Notes: generated from the letters alone by a model not told the origin. 64,000 nt of DNA from Chloroflexota bacterium (GCA_026708115.1 JAPOVL010000041.1:78091-142090); one strand, 5' to 3'. Shown: positions 1-8,890, counted from the stretch's first letter. Numbers and translations: made by a program.

Positions 1-294
1 GTCCGTGTCATTATTCGCCTTGACCTGGATCGTGTAGTCCCGATCAAGCCGCAAAGCATCGAGTTCGTAGTGGGTTCTGTGGATGTGTATGTGCTGCGGC
101 ATCCATTCTTCGCCAACAGAAATCCAGCGCAACGTGTAACTCTCCGCGCCTTCAACCGCATCCCAGGAAGCGACAATCCCGTCAATGCGGAAGTTTTCCG
201 GCGCTTCAACTGGTCCCTGCGCTAGTGGTGACGATATGAAAAGCGCGATGCATAGAATAGCAATCAGGTACTTCATGTGTTTCATGTGTTTCAT
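1..294 (-). CDS. Secreted fibronectin type III domain protein, 5' part only (runs off the window)
   Basis: The first 98 codons are visible and the gene continues past the left edge. A basic start followed by a hydrophobic stretch ending near SSPLAQG is a typical SPase I signal peptide. The rest matches the FN3 pattern: VASWDAVEGAESYTLRW (strands B and C), then YELDALRLDRDYTIQVKANN (strands E-G with the conserved Tyr). FN3 modules usually mediate extracellular binding, so a cell-surface or exported role is inferred. The start is ambiguous because ATGAAACAC is tandemly repeated: in-frame ATGs lie at 306, 294, 285 and 276. Position 294 is chosen because GGATGAGG lies at a good distance. The gene shares its upstream palindrome module (397-436) with the small cassette genes at 14-18 kb although the protein is unrelated. 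The full architecture cannot be known from this window. Confidence 0.75.
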   Translation of the reverse strand, partial: MKHMKHMKYLIAILCIALFISSPLAQGPVEAPENFRIDGIVASWDAVEGAESYTLRWISVGEEWMPQHIHIHRTHYELDALRLDRDYTIQVKANNDTD

Positions 295-396
295 GGTTTT
301 CCTCATCCTGTCTACTTCGGTATATGAGATGCTTCGAAATCTGTACTTGGCAATCTTTGCTTGATCTTCTCCTCTCACTCACTGTGTTTTGCCATA

Positions 397-436
397 TTAG
401 AATATTTGTTCTAAGAAAATGCGACCATTTAGTCGC
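397..436 (-). promoter_or_regulatory. Double-palindrome control module upstream of the FN3 gene
   Basis: The dyad TTAGAA-N6-TTCTAA at 397-414 is perfect here. Six bases later comes GCGAC-CATTTA-GTCGC at 421-436. The same pair, with the same spacing (4-6 nt), stands upstream of each of the four cassette genes at 14-18 kb. The dyad has the size and look of a LexA-type or similar dimer operator, but no regulator is identified. Confidence 0.55.
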
Positions 437-681
437 GTTTCACTTATTCTTACTAAATCTTTACTATATCTGTACCTCATATAAATCATTAACTGTTAAC
501 AATTTCCATTTGACTCACATTGCAATGCCGACAAAGCACTATCTGGATCGCCCATCCGCAGGCGCGGTCAGCGCCCGGGGAGATTGCGGAAAGCTGATTT
601 TTGGCGAAGCGGGGGCGGAACGGTCTGGTAGCTGGGGATGAAACTACGCTGGCTGGGCGAAGGTGACTCACGGTTGAATAT

Positions 682-710
682 TTGTCTTTGGCTTTCAGTC
701 TGGTTATACT
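682..710 (+). promoter_or_regulatory. Candidate sigma-70-type promoter for the peptide-uptake operon
   Basis: TTGTCT at 682-687 and TATACT at 705-710 are separated by exactly 17 nt. Transcription would start near 717 and give a ~155-nt leader before the ATG at 874. Confidence 0.5.
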
Positions 711-744
711 TTTGGCAGAGAGGGCTCGGTGAAAGCAGGGACAA

Positions 745-759
745 TCACAATCATTGTGA
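745..759. promoter_or_regulatory. Perfect palindrome TCACAAT-C-ATTGTGA, candidate operator
   Basis: A 15-bp perfect inverted repeat lies about 30 nt downstream of the predicted start point, where a bound repressor would block elongation. Its half-site order (TCACA...TGTGA) is opposite to a CRP site. The regulator is unknown. Confidence 0.45.
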
Positions 760-895
760 GCCTGTGGGCATTGGCGCGACTCTCGCAAAGGCAACGTGAT
801 CGAGAGCGAAAGGAGGAACTGATACGTTCTTGAGTACGAACACAAGCAAAATTAGATTTTCGGAGACAGAAAAATGTCGAAACGACTATTGATTT

Positions 896-2497
896 TTGGG
901 TATCTTGCTGCTGAGTTTCGTGATGCTGGTCGTACCAGCCCAAACGCAGGACGCTAAAGAAGGCGGTACGCTGATCTTTATGAACAACACCGATGTGATT
1001 TCCTGGGACCAGTCCAGAACGACCTGGCCCAGCATCCGCGCCGTGCGGCCGCTGTATGACTCTCTGCTGACGGTGGATAACAACGAGAACTTGCTGCCGT
1101 ATCTGGCCACCTCATGGGAGATTTCCGAGGACGGTCTGGAATATACCTTCCGTCTGCGCGAAGGCGTGATGTTCCATGACGGCACGCCCTGGAACGCCCA
1201 TGCGGTGATCTTCAACATTCAGCGAATAATCGACGATCCCGATGCGCGCGGGAACGTGAGGATGAGCAAAGTGGTCGAGATGGAGGCGCTTGACGACTAC
1301 ACCGCCTGGATCAAAATTGGCGAACCCAACGGTGACTTCATCTATGATGTCGCGGTGGGAACAGATTCTTATCAGATCAGCCCGACGGCTTGGGGCGAGG
1401 ACGGATCGGCCTTCCACGAGAATCCGGTCGGCACCGGCGCTTTCATGTTCGTGTCGCACGAACCGCAGAGCGAGATTCAATACGTAGCGAACCCGAATTA
1501 CTGGCAGGGCGCGCCGCTGCTCGATGGCCTGACCATTCGCGTTCACGGGGATAACACGGTGCGCTTGATCGAAATTGAATCGGGCAATGTGCACTATATT
1601 GATGGTATCGACCCCGATGATATCTATCGCCTGCAGGCAGAAACCGACCTGGTCACGAACGCGCCCATCGGTCCCGGGGTGAGCATGATCAGCATTAACG
1701 TGTCGCGCTATCCTATGAGTGAGCTGTCGTTGCGGTATGCGCTCGCTCACGCGGTTGATTTCGATGCGCTCATCGAAGAGTTTCAGTACGGCTACGCGAC
1801 GCGTTCGCGCGGCGGCGTATCGCCCAATTCGCCATACTGGACCGATGATCTGCCGCCGGTTGCGCCTTACGATCCAGAGCGGGCGGCTGAGATTCTCGAG
1901 GAAGCGGGCTGGGCGTTGGCAGATGATGGCTTCCGCTATCGCGATTGCAACGACAGGACCGTTGAATGCGTGGACGGGAAAGAGCGACTGGTCGTCCACA
2001 TCATTTCCGCCGACGTCGCGCTATGGGGCTTGTACAACGAGATTTATCAGCAGTATTTGCTGGACATCGGTGTCGATGCCCCGATCAAGTCAGCGGAAAT
2101 TAACGCCATGCTGGATGAATGGCGCGAGAATCAAGGCAACTGGACCTTCGGGCACCATTCGCAGGGGTCTTTCTTCGCCGTGACATCGGCGATCGAGGCC
2201 GCCTGGCAGCCGGATGCCTTCTGGTCGATTTATCAGATTGACGATGCGACCGATCCCTATCTGATCGAGGCGGCGGCGGAACTGCAGGAGATTGGCGATG
2301 CCTTTTCGGCGTCGACCGATCTGGAAGAGCGGATTAAGCTGTCGCACCGGGCGCAGACAATCTTCCTGGAACAGCAACTGACGATTTGGGGCTGGCACAC
2401 GCCGCGGTTTAACGTTGTGAGTCCCATCGTAGAAGGCGTTGAGTTCGAGATGATGGGACGCATTCCGCTATTCCACCGGGCTTGGCTCAACGAGTAA
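896..2497 (+). CDS. Peptide/opine-type ABC transporter substrate-binding protein (SBP family 5), signal peptide out of frame
   Basis: The mature part is a complete family-5 (DppA/OppA-like) extracellular solute-binding protein of normal length (about 530 aa), with the family signatures SWEISEDGLEYTFRLREGVMFHDGTPWNA and NPVGTGAFMF. It is roughly 80% identical to the next gene (2803-4425). The open frame begins only at a TTG at 896, inside the signal sequence, directly after an in-frame TGA (890-892) and without a ribosome site. An ATG at 874 with a good site (CGGAGA) lies one frame away. Removing one T from the run of five at 893-897 would join them into a normal signal peptide beginning MSKRLLILG. 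So the gene either carries a frameshift in the export signal or the sequence has a homopolymer error. Its role would be capturing peptides or similar amides for the DppB/C permeases downstream. Confidence 0.85.
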   Translation: MGILLLSFVMLVVPAQTQDAKEGGTLIFMNNTDVISWDQSRTTWPSIRAVRPLYDSLLTVDNNENLLPYLATSWEISEDGLEYTFRLREGVMFHDGTPWNAHAVIFNIQRIIDDPDARGNVRMSKVVEMEALDDYTAWIKIGEPNGDFIYDVAVGTDSYQISPTAWGEDGSAFHENPVGTGAFMFVSHEPQSEIQYVANPNYWQGAPLLDGLTIRVHGDNTVRLIEIESGNVHYIDGIDPDDIYRLQAETDLVTNAPIGPGVSMISINVSRYPMSELSLRYALAHAVDFDALIEEFQYGYATRSRGGVSPNSPYWTDDLPPVAPYDPERAAEILEEAGWALADDGFRYRDCNDRTVECVDGKERLVVHIISADVALWGLYNEIYQQYLLDIGVDAPIKSAEINAMLDEWRENQGNWTFGHHSQGSFFAVTSAIEAAWQPDAFWSIYQIDDATDPYLIEAAAELQEIGDAFSASTDLEERIKLSHRAQTIFLEQQLTIWGWHTPRFNVVSPIVEGVEFEMMGRIPLFHRAWLNE

Positions 2498-2802
2498 GGT
2501 TGCATTCGTGCTGATTCCGTCAGCAAACGGGCGGCAGGCATCAAAAGGCGTTTGCCGCCCGATCCCTAAACTAGAAATGCACGAAACTTACGCTTGCGCG
2601 CGGTTGTTTGCCTACGAATATCCTGTTTGTTATCCTTATTCATGTTAGGTCGCGGGATTATTGTTTGAACACTCGCGGGGAATTTGGCGACTGTGTGAAA
2701 ACGCATTTTTATTCCACGATATCGTTTCCCAAGCAGAAAGAGGTGTGATGAAAACTCTTGGAATCAAAGTGTTATGAAATGTTAGAGCTAAGGAGAGAAA
2801 AG
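2498..2802. other. Intergenic gap between the two binding-protein genes
   Basis: It holds the hairpin at 2528-2561 and then about 240 nt of lower-GC sequence without a gene. No clear -35/-10 pair was found, although its length and AT content suggest a separate promoter for the second binding protein. Confidence 0.4.
2528..2561 (+). terminator. GC-rich hairpin after the first binding-protein gene
   Basis: CGGGCGGCA (2528-2536) pairs with TGCCGCCCG (2553-2561), a 9-bp stem with a 16-nt loop. No T-run follows, so it may act as a pause or an mRNA 3'-end stabiliser rather than a classic terminator. Confidence 0.45.
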
Positions 2803-4425
2803 ATGTACAGACGTATCTTGGTCATTTCAGTTCTATTGATGGCGCTGCTGGTGATGGCACTTCCGGCTCAAACGCAGGACGCGGTCGAAGGCGGCGAGCT
2901 AATCATGATGCAGTCCGCCGATGTCATCGCCTGGGATCAGACCAGAACCACCTGGCCCAGCATTCGTAACGTACGGCCGCTCTATGACACGCTGCTGACA
3001 GTGGATGACAACGACAATCTGCTGCCCTTCCTGGCCACCGATTGGTCAATTTCCGACGATGGTCTGGAATACACCTTCCACTTGCGCGAAGGCATTATGT
3101 TCCACGATGGCACACCCTGGAACGCCGATGCGGTGATCTTTAATATTCAGCGCCAGTTGGATGATCCCGATGCGCGCGGTCACGTGCGCTTGAGCAAGAT
3201 TCAGCGGATGGAAGCCGTCGATGACCACACGGTCAAGATCTGGATCGACAAACCGAATGGCGACTTCATTTATATCGTCGCGGTGGGCACGGACTCCTAT
3301 CAGGTCAGCCCGACGGCCTGGGGCGAGGATGGATCGACCTTCCACGAGAATCCGGTCGGCACCGGCGCCTTCATGTTCGAGGCGCACGAGCCACAGAGCG
3401 AAATTCGCTATGTCGCCAATCCCAATTACTGGCAAGGCGCGCCGCTTTTGGATCGTCTGACCATTCGCATTCACGGCGATACCACCGTGCGCTTGATCGA
3501 GGTGGAATCGGAGAACGTGCATTATGTCGATGGCATTGAGCCGGAAGACGCGGTGCGTTTGCAGGGTGAAGGTCATTTCATGGTGAACACACCGGTCGGC
3601 CCGGGCGTGACCATGATCAGCATCAATACATCGCGCTATCCGATGACGGAGCTGTCTTTGCGGCAGGCGCTGGCGCACGCGATCGATTTCGAAGCGATCA
3701 TCGAAGAGGTTCTCTTTGGCTTGCCGCAGCGCTCGCGCGGCGGTGTTTCTCCCAATTCGCCCTATTGGACCGATGATCTGCCGCCGGTAGCGCCCTACGA
3801 TCCGGAGCGGGCGGCCGAGATTCTCGAGGAAGCGGGCTGGGCCTTGGCCGATGATGGCTTCCGCTATCGCGATTGCAACGATCGCACCGTCGAATGCGTG
3901 GATGGCAAAGAGCGACTGGTCGTCCACATCATCTCGGCCGATTTCGCGCTTTGGGGGCTGTTCAACGAGATTTACCAGCAGTATCTGACGGACATCGGCG
4001 TTGACGCCCCGATCAAGACGGCGGAATGGAACGCCATGCTGGATGAATGGCGGGAGAACCAGGGCAACTGGACCTTCGGCCACCATTCGCAGGGTTCCTT
4101 ATTCGCCGTGACATCGGCCATCGAAGCGGCCTGGGCACCGGATTCATTCTGGTCGATCTACCAGATTGACGACGCGACCGATCCCTATCTGATTGAGGTG
4201 GCGGAGGAATTGCAGGCGATTTTCGATGCCTTCTCGGCTTCGACCGATCTGGAAGAGCGTACGCAGCTTTCACACCAGGCGCAGCGGATCTTCCTGGAGC
4301 AGCAGTTGACAATTTGGGGCTGGCATTCGCCCTGGATCAATGTCATCAACCCCGCGGTTGAGGACATCGTCTGGGAGTTGGGCGGGCGCATCCCGCTCTT
4401 CCACAAGGCCTGGCTCAACGAGTAA
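2803..4425 (+). CDS. Peptide/opine-type ABC transporter substrate-binding protein (SBP family 5), second copy
   Basis: 540 aa. The start at 2803 is chosen because AAGGAG precedes it at about 8 nt and the protein then opens with a clean signal peptide (MYRRILVISV..., cleavage near PAQTQDA). An upstream in-frame ATG gives an implausible charged extension. The SBP family 5 domain fills the rest, with the same signatures as the preceding paralogue. The two copies differ mainly around residues 175-270, which in this family lie near the ligand cleft, so different substrate preference is possible but unproven. It would deliver ligand to the permeases encoded from 4527. The absence of a lipobox Cys is usual for binding proteins of this group. 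Confidence 0.93.
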   Translation: MYRRILVISVLLMALLVMALPAQTQDAVEGGELIMMQSADVIAWDQTRTTWPSIRNVRPLYDTLLTVDDNDNLLPFLATDWSISDDGLEYTFHLREGIMFHDGTPWNADAVIFNIQRQLDDPDARGHVRLSKIQRMEAVDDHTVKIWIDKPNGDFIYIVAVGTDSYQVSPTAWGEDGSTFHENPVGTGAFMFEAHEPQSEIRYVANPNYWQGAPLLDRLTIRIHGDTTVRLIEVESENVHYVDGIEPEDAVRLQGEGHFMVNTPVGPGVTMISINTSRYPMTELSLRQALAHAIDFEAIIEEVLFGLPQRSRGGVSPNSPYWTDDLPPVAPYDPERAAEILEEAGWALADDGFRYRDCNDRTVECVDGKERLVVHIISADFALWGLFNEIYQQYLTDIGVDAPIKTAEWNAMLDEWRENQGNWTFGHHSQGSLFAVTSAIEAAWAPDSFWSIYQIDDATDPYLIEVAEELQAIFDAFSASTDLEERTQLSHQAQRIFLEQQLTIWGWHSPWINVINPAVEDIVWELGGRIPLFHKAWLNE

Positions 4426-4446
4426 ATCGCAACCCCAACACAAAGT

Positions 4447-4503
4447 CCCTCCCTCGTATTGCGGGAGGGACACTTCACCCCCTTCCTCATCTTGGAAGGG
4501 GAT
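4447..4503 (+). terminator. Twin hairpins between binding-protein and permease genes
   Basis: Hairpin 1 pairs GTCCCTCCC (4447-4455) with GGGAGGGAC (4465-4473), a perfect 9-bp stem. Hairpin 2 pairs CCCCTTCC (4481-4488) with GGAAGGGG (4496-4503). There is no T-run. The position fits partial termination or 3'-end protection that raises binding-protein output over permease output. Confidence 0.6.
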
Positions 4504-4526
4504 GGGGCGACAAGGAACACTAGCTG

Positions 4527-5459
4527 ATGCGCAAATATATCGTACGGCGTCTGTTGCTGGCGATACCCACCATTCTGGGCGCGATTACGGCAGTGTGGTT
4601 CGCCATGCAATTGGCGCCGGGCGATCCAGCCTTGATGTTCGTGCCACCGGATTTTCAGGGCGAGGAGGCGGCAGAATACCTGGCGAAGGTCAACGAGTTA
4701 TACGGCTTCAACGATCCGCTGCCGCAACAGTATTTGCGTTACATGCGCAATACACTGTCGGGTGATTTTGGCAACTCGCTGCGAACGCTGCGCCCGGTGT
4801 CTGAGGATCTGCTGCGCCGCATCCCCAATTCCTTGCGCCTGGGGGTGTCGGCTTTCCTGCTGTCAACGGCCATGGGCATTGCCTTGGGCGTATTGGCGGC
4901 GATCAAGCGCGGCACCTGGGTGGACAGCGCTTTGATGGTCTTCGCTTTGGTGGGCGTCTCCATGCCCAATTTCTGGTTTGCTTATGTGGTGATTCTGTTT
5001 TTCGGCTTGTATTTGCGTGTTTTGCCGCCATCGGGGCTGGGCGGCGTCAAGCACATGATCTTGCCCACCATCGTCCTGGGTTATACCAGCGCCGGTTATC
5101 TCACTCGCTATGTGCGTTCCAGCATGCTCGAGGTGATTAACCACGATTATGTGCGGACGGCGCGAGCCAAGGGCGTCCCCGAGCGCAACGTCATGATCAA
5201 GCACGCCTTGCGCAACGGGCTTCTGCCGGTCGTGAACGTGCTGGGCATAAACGTGGCTTTCATTCTGGCGGGTTCGGTCATCATTGAAACGGTTTTCGCC
5301 TGGCCGGGCGTCGGCTTGTATCTGATTGATGGCGTGGTCGGGCGCGATTTTCCGGTGGTGCAGGGAGCGGTAATGCTGATTGCCACATCGGTTGTTTTGG
5401 TCAATCTGCTCACCGATGTGATGCTCGTCTATGTGGATCCGCGTATACGATATGATTAG
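4527..5459 (+). CDS. Peptide ABC transporter permease, DppB/OppB type
   Basis: 310 aa, the normal length. The N-terminus has the DppB signature (MRKYIVRRLLLAIPTILGA, then QLAPGDPA). About six membrane helices follow, and the EAA loop that contacts the ATPase reads DYVRTARAKGVPERNVMIKHALRN. It ends VDPRIRYD, as usual for DppB. It forms the inner-membrane channel with the DppC protein encoded 29 nt downstream. No ATPase gene is linked, so the ATPase subunits must come from elsewhere in the genome. Confidence 0.93.
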   Translation: MRKYIVRRLLLAIPTILGAITAVWFAMQLAPGDPALMFVPPDFQGEEAAEYLAKVNELYGFNDPLPQQYLRYMRNTLSGDFGNSLRTLRPVSEDLLRRIPNSLRLGVSAFLLSTAMGIALGVLAAIKRGTWVDSALMVFALVGVSMPNFWFAYVVILFFGLYLRVLPPSGLGGVKHMILPTIVLGYTSAGYLTRYVRSSMLEVINHDYVRTARAKGVPERNVMIKHALRNGLLPVVNVLGINVAFILAGSVIIETVFAWPGVGLYLIDGVVGRDFPVVQGAVMLIATSVVLVNLLTDVMLVYVDPRIRYD

Positions 5460-5488
5460 GGGCGCTTGCTCGGCAGGGAGCTGAAATA

Positions 5489-6385
5489 ATGACGCTGCAT
5501 CAGGGTGTTGGTGATGTCGCCAAGCTCGACAGTCAGGAATTCCGGCGTCTGTCTGGATCCAAGCGAGCCTGGCTGGAATTCCGCCGCAACCGTTTTGCCC
5601 TGGTTGGCGCGGCGTTCATGGTTTTCATCGCCTTCATGGCCGTGTTCGCGCCGATCGTGTCGACGCATGATCCTTACGCGCAATCGCTGCGCAAGCGCAT
5701 GAAACCCCCGACAGCGGAGCATTGGCTGGGCACCGATGAAGTGGGACGAGATGTCTATTCGCGCCTGGTTTATGGCGCGCGCATTTCACTCTTTGTCGGC
5801 ATCGTGGGCACGGCAGCCGGGGTCATATGCGGCACGATCGTTGGCTTGATTTCAGGGTTCTTTGGGGGTTGGGTCGACACACTCGTCATGCGCGTTATCG
5901 ATATCATGTATTCCTTCCCCGGCATTGTGCTGGCTATCCTGCTAATTTCGGTGCTGGGACCGAGCATATTCAATTTGATCCTGGTGCTGGCGATCTGGGC
6001 GGTGCCGTCGCTGTCGCGGATTGTGCGGGGCAATGTCTTATCGCTAAAGGAACAAGATTATGCCGAAGCGGCGCGAGCTCTTGGTGCGGGTCGCGTACGC
6101 ATCATGTTTGTGCATCTGCTGCCCAATTCGCTGGCGCCGATCATCGTCTACGCCACCCTCGGCGTCGCCGGCGCGATTTTGACGACAGCGGCGCTGGGCT
6201 TTCTGGGTTTAGGTGTACAGCCGCCGCAAGCGGAATGGGGCAATATGCTCAGCAATGGCCGCCAATATTTGCGCCGGGCGCCGCTGCTGATGGTCTTCCC
6301 GGGCGCCCTGATCTCCATGACCGTGATCTCGATCAATCTCATCGGCGATGCCCTGCGCGATGCGTTGGATCCCTACATTCAGTGA
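5489..6385 (+). CDS. Peptide ABC transporter permease, DppC/OppC type
   Basis: 298 aa. A cytosolic N-terminal stretch (RRLSGSKRAWLEFRRNRFAL) precedes the first helix. The periplasmic loop contains the conserved HWLGTDEVGRDVYSRLVYGARISL, and the EAA loop reads DYAEAARALGAGRVRIMFVHLLPN. It ends GDALRDALDPYIQ, typical of DppC. The start has a GGGAG site. It is the partner of the DppB protein directly upstream. Confidence 0.93.
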   Translation: MTLHQGVGDVAKLDSQEFRRLSGSKRAWLEFRRNRFALVGAAFMVFIAFMAVFAPIVSTHDPYAQSLRKRMKPPTAEHWLGTDEVGRDVYSRLVYGARISLFVGIVGTAAGVICGTIVGLISGFFGGWVDTLVMRVIDIMYSFPGIVLAILLISVLGPSIFNLILVLAIWAVPSLSRIVRGNVLSLKEQDYAEAARALGAGRVRIMFVHLLPNSLAPIIVYATLGVAGAILTTAALGFLGLGVQPPQAEWGNMLSNGRQYLRRAPLLMVFPGALISMTVISINLIGDALRDALDPYIQ

Positions 6386-6501
6386 TCCATTGCGCTTCAT
6401 AATGCGACAATCTATTTATTTCGCCACTGTCACTTTGCTGCATCCGAAATCTGAATTCAATAGTTCAACCGAATAAGACCAATTCTTTGCGAGGGCAAAA
6501 G

Positions 6502-8808
6502 ATGGAATCACAGATGAAGCTGGCGCGCGAGGGTAAGCCGCAGTCAGGGACAGGCATGTGGCAGCGATACGTGCGAGCGGAGCGGCTGCTGCCGGACAAG
6601 GCGGCCATGCTGACCTCCGATCTGACAATCAGACCCCGCTGGATCGAGGGGTCTGATCGCTTTTGGTATCGTTGGAAATCGCTTACCGGGGTCGAATTTG
6701 TGCTGGCGGACCCGGCCAGCGGCGAAGTAAAAGCCGCCTTCGATCATGAACGGCTGGCTGCCGCGCTCAGTCATGCGACCGGCAGGCCCTGCCAGGCCGG
6801 GCAATTGCCCTTTAGCGAAATCGAGTTTGGCAGCAATGGTCAGAGCGTCGTCTTTGACATTGATGTGGCGGGCGCCAGCGGACGGTGGTCCTGTGACTTG
6901 AGCACCTACGACTGTATGCGCCTGGGCGATGTGCCGAATCCGCCGCAGGACAAAGTGCTTTCGCCTGACGGACAGTGGGAAGCTTATACGCGCGACCATA
7001 ACGTCTGGGTTCGCTCGGTATACAGCGGGGAGGAACGCGCGATCACCAACGACGGCGAAGCGAAAAATGACTATGGCGAGCAGCTGCTTTCACCGCTGAC
7101 AACGGGTGGCATCGAAGATGCGCCGCCGCCGGCGATTCGCTGGTCGCCGGATAGCAGCCGGCTGCTCTTCTGCCGCGTCGATCAACGGGCAGCGCCGCAG
7201 TTTCATCTGGTGCAATCGGTGACCCCAGACGGCAGCATTCGGCCGCATTTGCATTCCTATGCTTATCCCTTGCCCGGCGACGAGGTCTTGCCTTTGGCTT
7301 CGCTGGTCTGCGCGGATTTGAACGCCGATGCGGCGACCAGGATTGACCTGGAATCGAAGGAGGTGCAGTATCACGGTCCGCCAATAAGTGACGACTGTTT
7401 GTGGTGGTCGCAAGACTCGAGCACGATCTATTTCCTGCGGCAGGGGCGCGGATATTTCCAAATGGATCTGATTATCATCGACGCGGAGACGGGCGCCGCG
7501 CGCATCGCCATTACTGAAGAGTGTAGCACCGGGATTGATCCCTCGATTTGGCGCGGCAATTCCAGCGTCCGCGTTTTTGCCAGCGGCACGCGCGTCATCT
7601 GGTATTCGCAGCGCGACGGCTGGGGGCATCTGTATTTGTATGACGCCGAAAGTGGTTCGCTGATTCGTCAACTCACGTCGGGCGCTTATGAAGTGAGCCA
7701 GGTGAAATATGTAGATGAAGACGGTGGCATGGTCTATTTTACGGCTGTCGGGCGCGAAGCCGATCGCGATCCCTATTTCAGCCATTTGTATCGCGTCAGT
7801 TTGGAAGGTGGCGAGCCGGAGTTGCTCACGCCGGAAGATGCCGACCACACAGTCGCCTTTGCGCCGGGCGGCAGTTGCTTTATCGATAATTATTCGATGG
7901 TTGATCAAGCGCCGGTGATCTTGTTGCGCCAGGCGAATGGCAAGCTGATACGTAAACTCCATGCCGCCGACACCAGCGAACTGGAAGCGACGGGTTGGCG
8001 GGCGCCCGAGCGATTCAAAGCCAAAGCGCGTGACGGCGTCACGGACGTATATGGCGTGATCTTCCGCCCCTCGGATTTGGACGAACAGGCGAAATACCCG
8101 GTGATTGATTTCATTTACGGGGGCCCGCAGTCGATCCAGGCGCCGGCGGCATTCGCCGATGCCGTTCGCGAGCGCGAAAGCAATTTTTGGCAGGCGCAGG
8201 CGCTGGCGGAATTGGGATTTGTGGTGGTGATGTTGGACGGCCTGGGCATGCCGGGCCGCTCTAAGGCACACCATGATCACAGTTATCGCAACTTGCCGGA
8301 CAATGGTTTGCCCGATCATATCACCGCCATACGCCAGCTCGCCGATCGCTACGACTACCTCGATATCTCTCGCGTGGGCATCTTTGGGCATTCGGCCGGC
8401 GGTTACGCGTCATGCCGAGCGATGTTCGCCTATCCCGACTTTTACAAGGTTGCGGTGTCGTCGGCGGGCAATCATGATCACCGGCTGGACAAAGCCACCT
8501 GGGTCGAGCGCTATATGGGCTTGCCAGTGGCGGATCATTACATCTTTTCCGCAAACCAGAACCACGCCGAAAATCTCCAGGGCAAATTGCTGCTGATACA
8601 TGGCGATATGGACGAGAATGTGCACGTTTCGTCGACCTTGGTGGTGGTGGACGCGCTGATCAAAGCCAACAAGGACTTCGATCTATTGATCATGCCCAAT
8701 CAGCCGCATGCATGCACCACGCATCCTTACTTTGTGCGGCGGCGCTGGGATTATTTTGTGCAGCATCTGCTGGGCGTCGATCCGCCGGCGGGATATCAGA
8801 TTCAGTAA
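6502..8808 (+). CDS. S9B dipeptidyl-peptidase IV-like serine peptidase
   Basis: 768 aa. The start at 6502 is preceded by GAGGG; a TTG five codons upstream is less likely. Residues ~80-500 form the DPP-IV-type beta-propeller, and residues ~510-768 form the alpha/beta-hydrolase domain. The catalytic triad is visible as Ser631 in GHSAGG, Asp704 in HGDMDENVH and His736 in NQPHACT. There is no signal peptide, so a cytosolic role is expected. It lies right behind the peptide permeases, which suggests that imported peptides are trimmed by this enzyme and the next. Family members release N-terminal dipeptides, often after Pro or Ala; the exact specificity cannot be read from sequence. Confidence 0.9.
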   Translation: MESQMKLAREGKPQSGTGMWQRYVRAERLLPDKAAMLTSDLTIRPRWIEGSDRFWYRWKSLTGVEFVLADPASGEVKAAFDHERLAAALSHATGRPCQAGQLPFSEIEFGSNGQSVVFDIDVAGASGRWSCDLSTYDCMRLGDVPNPPQDKVLSPDGQWEAYTRDHNVWVRSVYSGEERAITNDGEAKNDYGEQLLSPLTTGGIEDAPPPAIRWSPDSSRLLFCRVDQRAAPQFHLVQSVTPDGSIRPHLHSYAYPLPGDEVLPLASLVCADLNADAATRIDLESKEVQYHGPPISDDCLWWSQDSSTIYFLRQGRGYFQMDLIIIDAETGAARIAITEECSTGIDPSIWRGNSSVRVFASGTRVIWYSQRDGWGHLYLYDAESGSLIRQLTSGAYEVSQVKYVDEDGGMVYFTAVGREADRDPYFSHLYRVSLEGGEPELLTPEDADHTVAFAPGGSCFIDNYSMVDQAPVILLRQANGKLIRKLHAADTSELEATGWRAPERFKAKARDGVTDVYGVIFRPSDLDEQAKYPVIDFIYGGPQSIQAPAAFADAVRERESNFWQAQALAELGFVVVMLDGLGMPGRSKAHHDHSYRNLPDNGLPDHITAIRQLADRYDYLDISRVGIFGHSAGGYASCRAMFAYPDFYKVAVSSAGNHDHRLDKATWVERYMGLPVADHYIFSANQNHAENLQGKLLLIHGDMDENVHVSSTLVVVDALIKANKDFDLLIMPNQPHACTTHPYFVRRRWDYFVQHLLGVDPPAGYQIQ

Positions 8809-8890
8809 AGGCGGGAATCTGATGCAAGTTGCGAAGGCGCAAGCGTATGCGCCTAGACCAGGAACGCGCAATATCTGAAAGGAATCACTC

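Larger units (their letters stand above)
307..873. other. Intergenic region between divergent genes holding two regulatory modules
   Basis: No convincing gene. The left part (about 340-640) is a copy of the upstream module of the 14-18 kb cassettes: the CTTGATCTTCTCC element, an 18-nt dyad, a GCGAC/GTCGC palindrome and a degenerate tail (ATCTGGATCGCCCA, then a stretch like TTTTTGGCGAAGC). The right part carries a promoter and a palindrome for the binding-protein gene that starts near 874. Confidence 0.6.

Noticed and set aside
745..759. CRP/FNR site
   Set aside because: The half-sites are in the reverse order (TCACA then TGTGA with a 5-nt centre), which does not fit the CRP consensus.
1112..1999. 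Long antisense open frame over the first binding-protein gene (and a similar one at 3046-4086)
   Set aside because: It mirrors a strongly supported gene, has arginine/histidine-rich composition with no family signature, and arises from GC-biased codon use on the other strand.
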